Of a stretch of DNA of 64,000 bases, positions 38,255 through 47,470 are shown piece after piece. The notes under the pieces are model-generated. The model did no database searches, was not told where the DNA came from, and saw only the letters and a program-made list of their open reading frames with translations. Every line of letters starts with the position of its first letter. Within the stretch, counting starts at the first letter, position 1. The position numbers and the translations under genes are program-made. Origin of the DNA: Methanococcus voltae (lineage in GTDB: Archaea > AGJL01 > Methanococci > Methanococcales > Methanococcaceae); the NCBI RefSeq assembly GCF_024807655.1, contig NZ_JANUCR010000004.1:1-64000 (forward strand). Reading direction: 5' to 3'.

Positions 38255-39010
38255 ATGAACAATTTAAGACCTCGTATAATACCTACTTTGTTAATGGAAA
38301 ATAATAGGCTCGTTAAAACTGTAAAATTCAAAAATCCTAATTATATTGGCGACCCTATAAATGCAGTAAAGATATTTAATGATAAAGAGGTCGATGAGTT
38401 AATATTTTTAGATATTGGGTGTAGCAAAAAACACACTTCAATAAATTACAATTTGCTCGATAAAATTGCATCTCAAAGTTTTATGCCACTTTGCTACGGG
38501 GGCGGTATCAAAACTTTTGAAGAAGCAAGCAAGATTTTTGAGTTGGGTTTTGAAAAGATTTCACTAAACAGCGTTTTATTTGAAAAACCAAGCCTTTTAA
38601 CTGAACTGTCTCAATCATACGGTTCTCAAAGTATTGTGGCATCTGTAGATGTGAAAAAAAACTTATTTGGTAAGTTAAAAGTATACAACGGTTCAAAAAA
38701 TAATTCTATAAATGATAAAATCTTAGATTATGTGAAAAACCTTGAAAATTTAGGTGCTGGGGAATTGCTTATTAATTCTGTCGATTTGGAAGGTACTTAT
38801 AAAGGATATAACTTAAGTTTAATCAATGAATTATCAAACGCACTGACTATACCATTAATAGCACTCGGCGGTGCAAGTAGTACCAAAGATTTTAAGGACG
38901 CACTACAAGCAGGGGCTTCAGCGTGTGCCGCAGGTAGTTTATTTGTATATTATGGAGTCAATAAAGCCGTACTTATTAATTATCCTACGGATTTTATAAA
39001 TGAATTATAA
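38255..39010 (+). CDS. HisF-type cyclase homologue for glycan amidination
   Basis: A 251-aa TIM-barrel protein of the HisF family: RIIPTLLMENNRLVK at the N-terminus, DIGCSKKH near residue 54, CYGGGIK near residue 80, and IALGGASS near residue 205. True HisF has DLDA-type and conserved Asp residues at the first and fourth strands; here the first is replaced (TLLM where HisF has C-x-D), so the histidine cyclase reaction seems unlikely. It probably channels ammonia from the HisH-like protein to the WbpG-like enzyme. The next gene overlaps its upstream open frame but starts after the stop. Confidence 0.85.
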   Translation: MNNLRPRIIPTLLMENNRLVKTVKFKNPNYIGDPINAVKIFNDKEVDELIFLDIGCSKKHTSINYNLLDKIASQSFMPLCYGGGIKTFEEASKIFELGFEKISLNSVLFEKPSLLTELSQSYGSQSIVASVDVKKNLFGKLKVYNGSKNNSINDKILDYVKNLENLGAGELLINSVDLEGTYKGYNLSLINELSNALTIPLIALGGASSTKDFKDALQAGASACAAGSLFVYYGVNKAVLINYPTDFINEL

Positions 39011-39089
39011 TTTATTTTACTTTATTTTAATTCATTATACGTTTAATTTTAATTTTATACTTGCATATATTAACATAGTGAGGGAAACT

Positions 39090-40322
39090 TTGACAAATTT
39101 TAAAGATAAAAATTTACTTGTGATTACTCGATTTTACCCTGATGGCGAAAATTTAATCATTGGCGATAGTTTTGTAAAGGGACAAGTGGACGAATTAGCA
39201 AAAAATTTTAATAAAATTTACGTAGTTTCTCCAATCCCCTACGTTCCGGCAGTATCTACTTTAAAAAATTTAAAATTTTTGAGTCCTATTACTAATAAAT
39301 TAGACATAAAACCAGATTTAAAAAATTACAAATATAAAAATGTCGAAGTTTACTATCCTAAATATTTGCATCTCCCAATATCCAAATTTAGAAATGAAAT
39401 GGGCGATAACCAATTTAAAGCAATTGATAAATTGTTAAAAAATCAAAATATCAATTTTGACCTAATTCACTCGCAATTTATTTGGGGTTCGGGATATACG
39501 GGCTCTAAATTAAAGGAAAAATACAAAAAACCGCTGATAATTACAGGTCATGGTTTTGACGTTTATGATTTACCTTTTAGAAATGATTACTGGAATTCTA
39601 AGATTAAAAGTATTTTAGAAAAAGCTGATAAAATAATTACAGTATCTGAAAAAAACGTTGAATTCATATCCAAATTGGGATTTAACGCAGAAATGATTCC
39701 AAATGGGTACAATACTTTGTTTAAAAGTTTTGAAAAGTCCCAAATTGAAAAACTCAAAGATAAATTAAAAATTCCGAAAGATGAATATATAATATTAACA
39801 GTGGGTAATTTAATAGAAATTAAAAACCAAGAAACACTTATAAAGTCGTTAAAACTCTTTAAAGAAAATCAAACGAAAAATTTTAAATGTTATATTATTG
39901 GGGAAGGTCATTTAAAAGAATATTTAATTAATTTGATTAATAAATATGATTTAAACGATAACATAAAACTTTTGGGTAAAATACCACACGATGAAATACC
40001 TAATTGGATGAATTGTTGTGATTTGTTTGTTTTACCGAGTTTAAATGAAGGAAATCCCACGGTAATGTTTGAAATTTTGGGCTGTAATAAATATATGATT
40101 GGCTCAAATGTTGGAGGAATTCCAAATATATTATACGACGAGAAATATGGGAAAATTTTAAAAAATCCTAAAGATGAAGCCGAATTATTTAATTTAATAA
40201 ATGAAACATATCTTAATAAAAAATTAATTGATTATATTGAGATTTCAAAATATGCGGATAGTTTTTCTTGGGAAACAATATGTGGAAAAATATTAAAAGA
40301 ATATGCTGATGTAATAAACTAA
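39090..40322 (+). CDS. Glycosyltransferase family 4
   Basis: A GT-B glycosyltransferase of about 410 aa. The N-terminal domain has NLLVITRFYPDGENLI and GHGFDVYDLP; the C-terminal donor domain has ILTVGNLIEIKNQETLI, LGKIPHDEIPNWM and DLFVLPSLNEGNPTVMFEIL with the two conserved glutamates. The frame is open from 39000, overlapping hisF, but that extension is hydrophobic and unlike the family; GTGAGGGA precedes a TTG at 39090, the chosen start. A GTG at 39078 is possible. It probably adds a sugar made by the neighbouring amidination set. Confidence 0.85.
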   Translation: MTNFKDKNLLVITRFYPDGENLIIGDSFVKGQVDELAKNFNKIYVVSPIPYVPAVSTLKNLKFLSPITNKLDIKPDLKNYKYKNVEVYYPKYLHLPISKFRNEMGDNQFKAIDKLLKNQNINFDLIHSQFIWGSGYTGSKLKEKYKKPLIITGHGFDVYDLPFRNDYWNSKIKSILEKADKIITVSEKNVEFISKLGFNAEMIPNGYNTLFKSFEKSQIEKLKDKLKIPKDEYIILTVGNLIEIKNQETLIKSLKLFKENQTKNFKCYIIGEGHLKEYLINLINKYDLNDNIKLLGKIPHDEIPNWMNCCDLFVLPSLNEGNPTVMFEILGCNKYMIGSNVGGIPNILYDEKYGKILKNPKDEAELFNLINETYLNKKLIDYIEISKYADSFSWETICGKILKEYADVIN

Positions 40323-40419
40323 AATAAAATAATAGCTTAATAAATTAATTAATAATAAAATACATAATTAAAAATTAAAAATTAAAATAATATATTGAAT
40401 ATATTTGTTGGTGTATTAA

Positions 40420-41466
40420 ATGTCTAAATTAAAGTCAAAATTAAAAACAATGCTTTCACTATTCTGTTTTAACTTTAGAATTTCAAAGCTTCCGTATATG
40501 CCAAAAGTAGCTATAGTAGAGCTTACAAACGACTGCAATTATCGATGTAAATTTTGTCCTATGAATTCAGAAAATGAAACAATTAGGCGAAAAGTTGTGC
40601 GTGAGAAAACCTATATGTCTTTTGAAGATTTTAAGGATATTGTGGATAAATACGGTCATTTAATAGATGATTTAGGTCTTGCAAGTCATGGAGAATCACT
40701 TTTGCATCCAGAATTTGAAAAATTCGTTAAATACTTATGTGAAAAAGGAATCGATTGGAATATAACTACAAATGGCTCATTATTGGATGAGAAAATGGCG
40801 AAAACCTTTATAAAGTATCCTCCAACACAGATAATATTAAGTCTTTATAGTTTAAACTCTGAAAGATATGAAAAATTATGTGTAAATGGTAAATTGGAAG
40901 TAGTTTTAAAAAATATCAATTATTTCTTAGAAAATAGGGATAAAAAAACAAAAGTAGTAATCAGAACAATAAATATGCCCCAATTACAGGGCGAAATTGA
41001 AAAATTCAAGAGTTATTTTGATAAATATGACAATATCGAGTACCTTTTTGGTGTACTAAACACCTGGGCTGGTAGAGTAGATATTTCGAAGTACGATTCA
41101 AATTTAAAAAATCATAAAATTTCAAATGAAAATAATTACTGTTTACAGCCTTGGCAACACGTAATTATAAATTCCGATACCGGTGTTTATTTGTGTAATA
41201 ACGATGATGACACGCCAATGGGTTATTTGAATAAAACAGACCTTAAAAAAATCTGGAATTCCAAAGAATACATTCAAGTACGTAAAAATATATTAAATGG
41301 AAGGTTAACAGACAACAATCAATGTAGAGAATGCGATACTTATATACCAACCGCAAAATGTGAAGCACCTTCTCCATTATTTATGATTAACCGTAGTTTT
41401 TTAAGACGAGTTGCTACATTTGTAGGCCTTAAAAAGAATCACGACTGGACTACAGATAAAAAATAA
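40420..41466 (+). CDS. Radical SAM protein with C-terminal SPASM-like cysteines
   Basis: A 348-aa radical SAM enzyme: the [4Fe-4S] site CNYRCKFC is near residue 38, with a typical partial TIM barrel. The C-terminal part has cysteines in CLQPW, YLCNND and a CREC pair (near residues 243-310), typical of an auxiliary-cluster SPASM-like domain. Relatives in glycan clusters modify sugars or lipid carriers, but the reaction here is unknown. A basic, partly hydrophobic N-terminus (about 28 residues) could bind membrane. A second radical SAM gene follows at 41734. The start ATG follows GGTGTATTAA. Confidence 0.85.
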   Translation: MSKLKSKLKTMLSLFCFNFRISKLPYMPKVAIVELTNDCNYRCKFCPMNSENETIRRKVVREKTYMSFEDFKDIVDKYGHLIDDLGLASHGESLLHPEFEKFVKYLCEKGIDWNITTNGSLLDEKMAKTFIKYPPTQIILSLYSLNSERYEKLCVNGKLEVVLKNINYFLENRDKKTKVVIRTINMPQLQGEIEKFKSYFDKYDNIEYLFGVLNTWAGRVDISKYDSNLKNHKISNENNYCLQPWQHVIINSDTGVYLCNNDDDTPMGYLNKTDLKKIWNSKEYIQVRKNILNGRLTDNNQCRECDTYIPTAKCEAPSPLFMINRSFLRRVATFVGLKKNHDWTTDKK

Positions 41467-41733
41467 TGCGTTATATGCTTTAATATCCTCCCCTCTATCA
41501 TTTATATATTTTAACTACAAAATACTGAATTAATGAATATATCTTAACTAATTGATATAAAATATAAAAAAATATAATCTATATAAAAATATACTTTCAA
41601 TATTGATTAAATGTTAGTTTAAGCAATATTAATTTAAGCAATATTAATTTAATCAATATTGATGTAATTTAATGTAATTTAATGTAATTTTATTGTTAAT
41701 AATGTTAATTTTTATAATTTATTGAGTGATACT

Positions 41734-42696
41734 GTGAGTATGGGAACTTTAATCCGAAAAATATACAATCGAAAAGTAGATTTAACACTGGGAAAATGTG
41801 CATACGATGTCTTATTGCCTGTACTAAATAATAAAAAGCCCAAAAAACCGCTATTCATAAAAATCGAAACTGTAAATTATTGTAATTCGCAGTGTAAATA
41901 TTGCCCTCATCCTACGATGACTCGTGAAAAAGGATTAATCGACGACGAATTATTTAAAAAAGTTGTAAAAGAGCTTGTAAACTGGGGAGTTAAGGCAGTA
42001 CACTTAACTAACTTTGGAGAAACCCTCCTCGACCCAAAAATCGCCGAAAGAATTGATTATATTAAGGAATTGGATGATGAAATATATATTACAATAATTT
42101 CAAACGGTTTTGCACTTTCTGATAAAAATATCGATAAGTTATTAAATTCGAAATTGGACGAATTACAAATTTCTTTCGATGGATTTTCAAAAGAACATTA
42201 TGAATTTTACAGAACTCCTTTCAAATATGAAAATATTAAAGAAAAGATAATTAAAACAGTTTCTGAGCGAAATAAAAGAAATTCAAAAATGGTTATCAAA
42301 TTAAATACAATTTATGACCCTGAGGAAATATCTGAACAGAAATTAAAAGAATTTACGGACAGTTGGAATTCTGTAAATGGAATAAATATTCAAAAATTAC
42401 ATAATTGGTCATCTGAAGAAGCTAACAACAATGTAAATGGTTGCATAGACGTTTATCAATATATGACTATTTTAAGAAATGGTGATGTAGTACCTTGTTG
42501 TTTGGATTTTGATGGCAAAATAAAACTTGGAAATTGTAATGAAAACACTATACAAGAGATATGGGAAAATAAGAAGTATAAAAACTTTAGAAATTTAGTA
42601 TCTAAAGATATAAAGAGTATTGACCTCTGTAAAAATTGTATGATGGCAAAGAATAAAGAAAGACCTTATTATGCCCTTATTCAGTGCAGGCTTTAA
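41734..42696 (+). CDS. Radical SAM/SPASM protein, second copy
   Basis: A 320-aa radical SAM enzyme with CNSQCKYC near residue 50 and C-terminal cysteines VVPCCLDF and LCKNCMMA, consistent with a SPASM-type auxiliary cluster. It is clearly related to but distinct from the protein at 40420. An upstream TTG at 41722 is in frame, but GAGTGAT lies before the GTG at 41734, so this start is preferred. The two radical SAM genes, the methyltransferase and the asparagine-synthase-like gene run in one direction and probably act on the same glycan. Substrate unknown. Confidence 0.83.
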   Translation: MSMGTLIRKIYNRKVDLTLGKCAYDVLLPVLNNKKPKKPLFIKIETVNYCNSQCKYCPHPTMTREKGLIDDELFKKVVKELVNWGVKAVHLTNFGETLLDPKIAERIDYIKELDDEIYITIISNGFALSDKNIDKLLNSKLDELQISFDGFSKEHYEFYRTPFKYENIKEKIIKTVSERNKRNSKMVIKLNTIYDPEEISEQKLKEFTDSWNSVNGINIQKLHNWSSEEANNNVNGCIDVYQYMTILRNGDVVPCCLDFDGKIKLGNCNENTIQEIWENKKYKNFRNLVSKDIKSIDLCKNCMMAKNKERPYYALIQCRL

Positions 42697-42754
42697 AATT
42701 ACAACCACAAAAATCAATTTACTTAATAATTACTAATTATTACTTAATAATTAT

Positions 42755-42803
42755 GTATCAATAATAAGTATCAATAATAAGTATCAATAATAAGTATCAA
42801 TAA
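42755..42803. repeat. 13-bp tandem repeat, about 3.8 copies
   Basis: The unit gtatcaataataa starts at 42755, 42768, 42781 and 42794, between the second radical SAM gene and the methyltransferase. Confidence 0.85.
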
Positions 42804-42862
42804 TTAATAATTACATTAAATTTTCAATTATTTTTAAGGAATTATATTTTATCGGTGAATTT

Positions 42863-43513
42863 ATGGCAAATGATTTAATATCAAAGTATAAACACGATTA
42901 TTTAATAAATGCGTGCAAGGGTAAAAAGGTATTGCATATCGGAGCAAGTGATTACCCTTACCACGAAGAAAGAGTAAAAAAAGGTACATTACTTCACCAA
43001 AAATTGAATAAAGTTGCGGAAGTAATTGGTTTAGATATAAGTAGAGATGCCATACAAATATTACGTGAAAATGATGTAAATAACGTTTATTACGGCGATA
43101 TTGTAGAAAATGAATACGATGAACACATTATTATTCAGAAATTCGATATAATCGTATTCCCTGACGTGATAGAACATTTATCTAAGCCTGGGCAAGCTCT
43201 TGAAAACTTAACTCAATTTTGTAATCCCAACACAAGAATAATAATAACTGCACCAAATGCTTGGTCGATTTTGGAGTTAAAAAACCATTTTAAGAACGAA
43301 GAAAGCGTTCACCCAGACCATTGTTTTTGGACTTCTGCAAAGACACTTACGAAATTATGCGAGTTTTCTGGCTACAATGTTAAAAAAATTACATATACTA
43401 ATTCGGGAGCAAGTACTGATAAATTAACTTTTAAAGGAAAACTGTTCAGAAATATTGTAGATAACTTCCCACATATGCGAAATGTTTTAATTTTGGAAAT
43501 AAGTCCTAAATAA
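42863..43513 (+). CDS. Class I SAM-dependent methyltransferase
   Basis: A 216-aa methyltransferase. Motif I is KVLHIGASDYP near residue 21, followed by GLDISRDAIQ near residue 56 and IVFPDVIEHLSKPGQAL near residue 98. This is the Methyltransf_23/UbiE-like layout common in sugar O-methyltransferases. GGTGAATTT precedes the ATG. In M. maripaludis the terminal archaellin sugar carries an O-methyl group, so an analogous role is plausible; this is inference from context. Confidence 0.85.
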   Translation: MANDLISKYKHDYLINACKGKKVLHIGASDYPYHEERVKKGTLLHQKLNKVAEVIGLDISRDAIQILRENDVNNVYYGDIVENEYDEHIIIQKFDIIVFPDVIEHLSKPGQALENLTQFCNPNTRIIITAPNAWSILELKNHFKNEESVHPDHCFWTSAKTLTKLCEFSGYNVKKITYTNSGASTDKLTFKGKLFRNIVDNFPHMRNVLILEISPK

Positions 43514-43525
43514 TTAAGAATAAGG

Positions 43526-43557
<32 letters not shown>

Positions 43558-43647
43558 AATAATTAATAATTAATAATACTAATAATTAATAATTAATAAT
43601 TAATTTATTATTTGGTGATTTAGCAATTTAGCGAATTTGGTGATTTT

Positions 43648-45468
43648 ATGCCCGAATTATATCTTGAATATTACAAAAATAAAAGCTTAAAAAACTTAAA
43701 AAGCGTAAAAACAGATGAATTTAAAAAATATACTCCCAATTTTAAATTTTACGTCCCACATAATTCTTTTGAAGAAATTACGGAAGATTATTCTATATTT
43801 TTCTATGATTTTGATTGGAAAGTTGATTCTGTAATTAAAAATAACATAAATACAAATAAACCTAACAGTAGCGATATTAAAAACCCGACACAGATTTCAA
43901 TTTTAAATGGCGAAATATTACCTGCGGAAAAACGTTTTAATCCAGAAGATACGGAGAATATTGATTATGGGGCGTTCAATATAGTTAATATTGATAAAAA
44001 TCAAAATTCTATAACTATTTACAATGATATCTTTGCAATGTTGCCAATGTATTATTATCAAGACGAGGATATTTTTATAATCGCAACAAAGATGAAACCA
44101 ATTTTAGAACGTTTAAAAGCTATTGATAAGACATTAATCGAAGATAATACTGGAAAATATTTATCTGCATCTTGTGGTTATTTTATTGGCGATTATACGT
44201 TTTTTAAGGAAATAAAATATTTAAAACAAGGTAGAAAAATAACAATTGACTTAAAATCTAAGGAAATATCTTTTTCAAGGTATTACACTTATGATTATAC
44301 AAAAAAATATAAAAAAGAGTCAATGACTGAAGAAAAATTCGCTGAATTATTTGATATATTTGACGATTCTCAAAAAACTCTATTAAGTAATTATTCAAAG
44401 AATACCGGACTTATGATTTCTGGCGGTTTAGATTCAAGATATATACTCGCACAAATGCATAAATTAACTATAAAACCATTTCTATTAAATATGGGTCATG
44501 AAAACAGTGCTGAAACAAAATTGGCAATTAAAATAGCAAATTTGTCAAATAATACTAATAATTTAACGATTAATGAATTAACCGAAGATAATATCATCAA
44601 AAATGCAGAAGAATATTATAATATCAATGAAGGATTTGAAAATTTTGAATGCGATTATTTGTTAGATTTTAAAGATTGGGCGGTAAATAACAATGTACGT
44701 TATTTGTATAATGGTTATGCTGGTGATGCAGTACTTGGCGGAACTTTTTATACAAGGCGTAATTTTGATATTAAAAGTATATTTGACCAAATAGTATTTC
44801 TGAAAGATTTAATTGGGGAGATAAATACAAAAGAGGATTGTATAAATTTAATTTTAAAAAATTTGGGAATTAGTAAAGAAAAAATTTTAAAGGAAAAATA
44901 CAAAGATTTTAAAGAAATAAACTTAAGAAAAATCGTTGAAAATGAAATAAATAATATTATGGATGAAATAACTTATGAAAATTATTTGGATGTATATCTT
45001 CATTTTCAATATTTAACACGTGTTTATAGGCACGTTTTAAACGGATGTTTGGCAACGAGAAGCTTTTCAGAATTTATACACCCATTCTTTGCATACAGAA
45101 TGTTTGAAACAGCCCTAAAGGTTGATGATAGTCTAAAGACACAACACCATATGTATAAGAAATATTTAATTGATAGATTCCCAAAATACGCAGGGATAAA
45201 CAAATCCGGTTGGGGTGTTGATTGCTACAAGTCTGCAAAAGTTTGTAAATTTGGTGAGTATTACGAAGCTTTTAAAAATAAAATGATTAATTTGGCCAAT
45301 AATAAACTTGAAAAGCCTTTAATAAAGATGGATACTTATTATGACGCTACATATTGGTATTATGATTCCGAAGAGTTTAGAAAATTCTTAGAATATGATT
45401 TGCAAAATGGATTTATGAATAAACATATCAATTATATTGAAAAATATTACAACATCAAATACAAATAA
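43648..45468 (+). CDS. Asparagine synthase-like protein lacking the glutaminase nucleophile
   Basis: A 606-aa protein of the AsnB/beta-lactam synthetase fold. The C-terminal half has the ATP pyrophosphatase loop MISGGLDSR near residue 257 and a following acidic/basic active-site region. The N-terminal half resembles a degenerate Ntn glutaminase domain, but the protein starts MPEL with no Cys after the methionine, so it cannot hydrolyse glutamine. It may therefore use a free amine, activating a carboxylate to form an amide. An amino-acid amide on a uronic acid (as in threonyl-ManNAcA of Methanococcus glycans) is an attractive but unproven product. Confidence 0.8.
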   Translation: MPELYLEYYKNKSLKNLKSVKTDEFKKYTPNFKFYVPHNSFEEITEDYSIFFYDFDWKVDSVIKNNINTNKPNSSDIKNPTQISILNGEILPAEKRFNPEDTENIDYGAFNIVNIDKNQNSITIYNDIFAMLPMYYYQDEDIFIIATKMKPILERLKAIDKTLIEDNTGKYLSASCGYFIGDYTFFKEIKYLKQGRKITIDLKSKEISFSRYYTYDYTKKYKKESMTEEKFAELFDIFDDSQKTLLSNYSKNTGLMISGGLDSRYILAQMHKLTIKPFLLNMGHENSAETKLAIKIANLSNNTNNLTINELTEDNIIKNAEEYYNINEGFENFECDYLLDFKDWAVNNNVRYLYNGYAGDAVLGGTFYTRRNFDIKSIFDQIVFLKDLIGEINTKEDCINLILKNLGISKEKILKEKYKDFKEINLRKIVENEINNIMDEITYENYLDVYLHFQYLTRVYRHVLNGCLATRSFSEFIHPFFAYRMFETALKVDDSLKTQHHMYKKYLIDRFPKYAGINKSGWGVDCYKSAKVCKFGEYYEAFKNKMINLANNKLEKPLIKMDTYYDATYWYYDSEEFRKFLEYDLQNGFMNKHINYIEKYYNIKYK

Positions 45469-45561
45469 ACTAATAAAATAAATATAAACTAATAAAATAA
45501 ATATAAAAATAAATCAAAGTAAATATAAAATAAAAAAAGAGAAATAAAAATAATCATATTT

Positions 45562-46560
45562 CTATTTTTTAAAACTTTCTACAGTATTTTTAAGACCTTC
45601 TTTTAAGGTAATAGATGGATTCCAACCTAAACTTTTGATTTTATCAATATTTACGTAGCTATCTATTATATCGCCTTCTCGTTCAGAACAGTATTCTGGA
45701 GAGTCTCCGTATTCCAAAATATTGGAAATAATTGCGTATAATTCATTAATGGTGGTTTTAGAGCCCGTACCTACATTAAGAATCTGATTTTTCCAATTAA
45801 CAGCCATTAAATTTGCTTTTGCAACGTCTTTAACATTTACAAAGTCTCTGGTCTGTTCACCATTGCCATATATCTTGGAAATCTTGTTGTTTAGCATATT
45901 GTCTATAAATATGCTAATTACCCCAGCTTCGCCATAAGGGTCTTGTCTTTCTCCATAGACATTAGCGTATCGTAATATTGTATAATCAATCCCGTAAAGT
46001 TCGCTATAAAGCTTAATATATTCTTCCCCAGTTATTTTGCTTAATCCATAGGGCGATAGTGCTTTTAATGGATGATTTTCATCTATTGGTAAATATTGTG
46101 GATTTCCGTAAATTGCACAGGAAGATGAAAATACTATTTTATTAACATCATTTTTTCGCATTGCTTCCAATAAGTTTAAAATACCAATAATATTTATATT
46201 GGCGTCGTTTAATGGATTTTTAAGTGAATTACTTACGCTAATTTGGGCAGCAGTATGAAAAACAGTACTATATTCTTTTTCAGAAAATATTTTATCTAAA
46301 TTTTCATCTAATATGCTGTTTTTTATGAAATTTACTTTTGAATTGCGTTTATCATTACAATTGTTATCATTATTATCCTTATTATCCTTATTATCCTTAT
46401 TACTATTATTATTGCTTAATTTTTCCAAATCTTTTAAATTATTTATATTTCCAGAGCTTAAATTATCCAAAATTGATATATCACATTCGGGGCAATTTTT
46501 GAGTATTTCCTCGACAATATGGCTACCAATAAATCCTGCACCACCTGTTATCATTACCAA
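45562..46560 (-). CDS. NAD-dependent sugar epimerase/dehydratase (GalE-like)
   Basis: A short-chain dehydrogenase/reductase of about 332 aa with MITGGAGFIGSH at the N-terminus, the catalytic YGLSK near residue 165, and an upstream Ser triad (SSCAIYGNP). This is the layout of UDP-glucose/UDP-GlcNAc 4-epimerases. An Asn/Asp/Lys-rich insertion (about residues 45-72) interrupts the first half. GGTGGATAAA precedes a TTG at 46560, the chosen start; 46572 is an alternative. The stop is TAG, one of two in the window. It is convergent with the asparagine-synthase-like gene. Confidence 0.88.
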   Translation of the reverse strand: MVMITGGAGFIGSHIVEEILKNCPECDISILDNLSSGNINNLKDLEKLSNNNSNKDNKDNKDNNDNNCNDKRNSKVNFIKNSILDENLDKIFSEKEYSTVFHTAAQISVSNSLKNPLNDANINIIGILNLLEAMRKNDVNKIVFSSSCAIYGNPQYLPIDENHPLKALSPYGLSKITGEEYIKLYSELYGIDYTILRYANVYGERQDPYGEAGVISIFIDNMLNNKISKIYGNGEQTRDFVNVKDVAKANLMAVNWKNQILNVGTGSKTTINELYAIISNILEYGDSPEYCSEREGDIIDSYVNIDKIKSLGWNPSITLKEGLKNTVESFKK

Positions 46561-46756
46561 TTTATCCACCAATCAAAATTAATAAATTAATTATATTTGT
46601 AATTAGAATATTTATTTAGTATTTATAATATAAAAGATTATATAAATAATTTTATAATAATTTTATAATAATGTATAATGAGTTTACAATAACATTATAT
46701 CCAATAATTGGAGATATACATTTATTGTTTTAAAATACCATTGCAGGGGGAGTAAT

Positions 46757-47356
46757 ATGATTCATGAGACCGCAATTGTGGAAGAAGGCGCAAAAATAGG
46801 TGAAAATACAAATATTTGGCATTTTTGCCACGTTAGAAGAGATAGTGAAATTGGGGATAACTGCAACGTTGGAAAAGGCTGTTATATCGACGTAAATGTA
46901 AAAATAGGCAACGGTGTAAAGGTTCAAAATGGTATAAGTATTTATCAAGGTGTAGAAATTGAAGATAACGTTTTTTTAGGGCCACATATGGTATTTACAA
47001 ATGATTTATACCCAAGAGCGTTTAATAATGACTGGAAAATCGAAAAAACACTCGTAAAAGAAGGGGCAAGTATCGGGGCAAATGCAACAATTATATGCAA
47101 CAATACAATCGGTAAATATGCAATGGTCGGCTCAGGCAGTGTAATAACAAAAGATGTCCCAGATTATGCTTTAGTTGTCGGAAATCCTGCTAAATTAGTG
47201 GGTTTTGCATGTAAATGTGGTTTAAAGTTAGATTTAAATAATATTGTGGAAGAAACCACGGATTATGTTGCTGTAAATTGTGATACTTGCGGAGAAACTG
47301 TTTTGATTGATAAATTAGATTTTGAATTGTTTAATTCCAATAATATCCAAGAATAA
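46757..47356 (+). CDS. Nucleotide-sugar N-acetyltransferase (WbpD-like) with C-terminal zinc knuckles
   Basis: A 199-aa left-handed beta-helix acetyltransferase. The hexapeptide repeats run from residue 10 to 145 (IGENTN, IGDNCN, VGKGCY and so on), ending in VVGNPAKLVG. It fits WbpD-type enzymes that acetylate the 3-amino group of UDP-GlcNAc(3NH2)A. The last 50 residues carry CKCG (near 152) and CDTCG (near 175), which could bind a zinc ion; this tail is common in archaeal members. GGGGGAGTAAT precedes the ATG. With the enzymes at 25233 and 26739 it points to a di-N-acetylated uronate. Confidence 0.88.
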   Translation: MIHETAIVEEGAKIGENTNIWHFCHVRRDSEIGDNCNVGKGCYIDVNVKIGNGVKVQNGISIYQGVEIEDNVFLGPHMVFTNDLYPRAFNNDWKIEKTLVKEGASIGANATIICNNTIGKYAMVGSGSVITKDVPDYALVVGNPAKLVGFACKCGLKLDLNNIVEETTDYVAVNCDTCGETVLIDKLDFELFNSNNIQE

Positions 47357-47470
47357 TTAAAATTATATGATAATATTTTTATATCTTTTAAATATAATAA
47401 ATTATATGATGTATACAATTTATAACGTAATATAATATACGAACATAAAATATGGAACTTGGGTGTATTT

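Noticed and set aside
37435-39010. HisH and HisF as histidine biosynthesis genes
   Set aside because: They follow a WbpG-like amidotransferase within a glycan island, away from other his genes, and the HisF copy has an altered first-strand motif.
39000-39089. Glycosyltransferase start at 39000
   Set aside because: The extra 30 residues are hydrophobic, overlap hisF, and lack family similarity; a GTGAGGGA site precedes the TTG at 39090.
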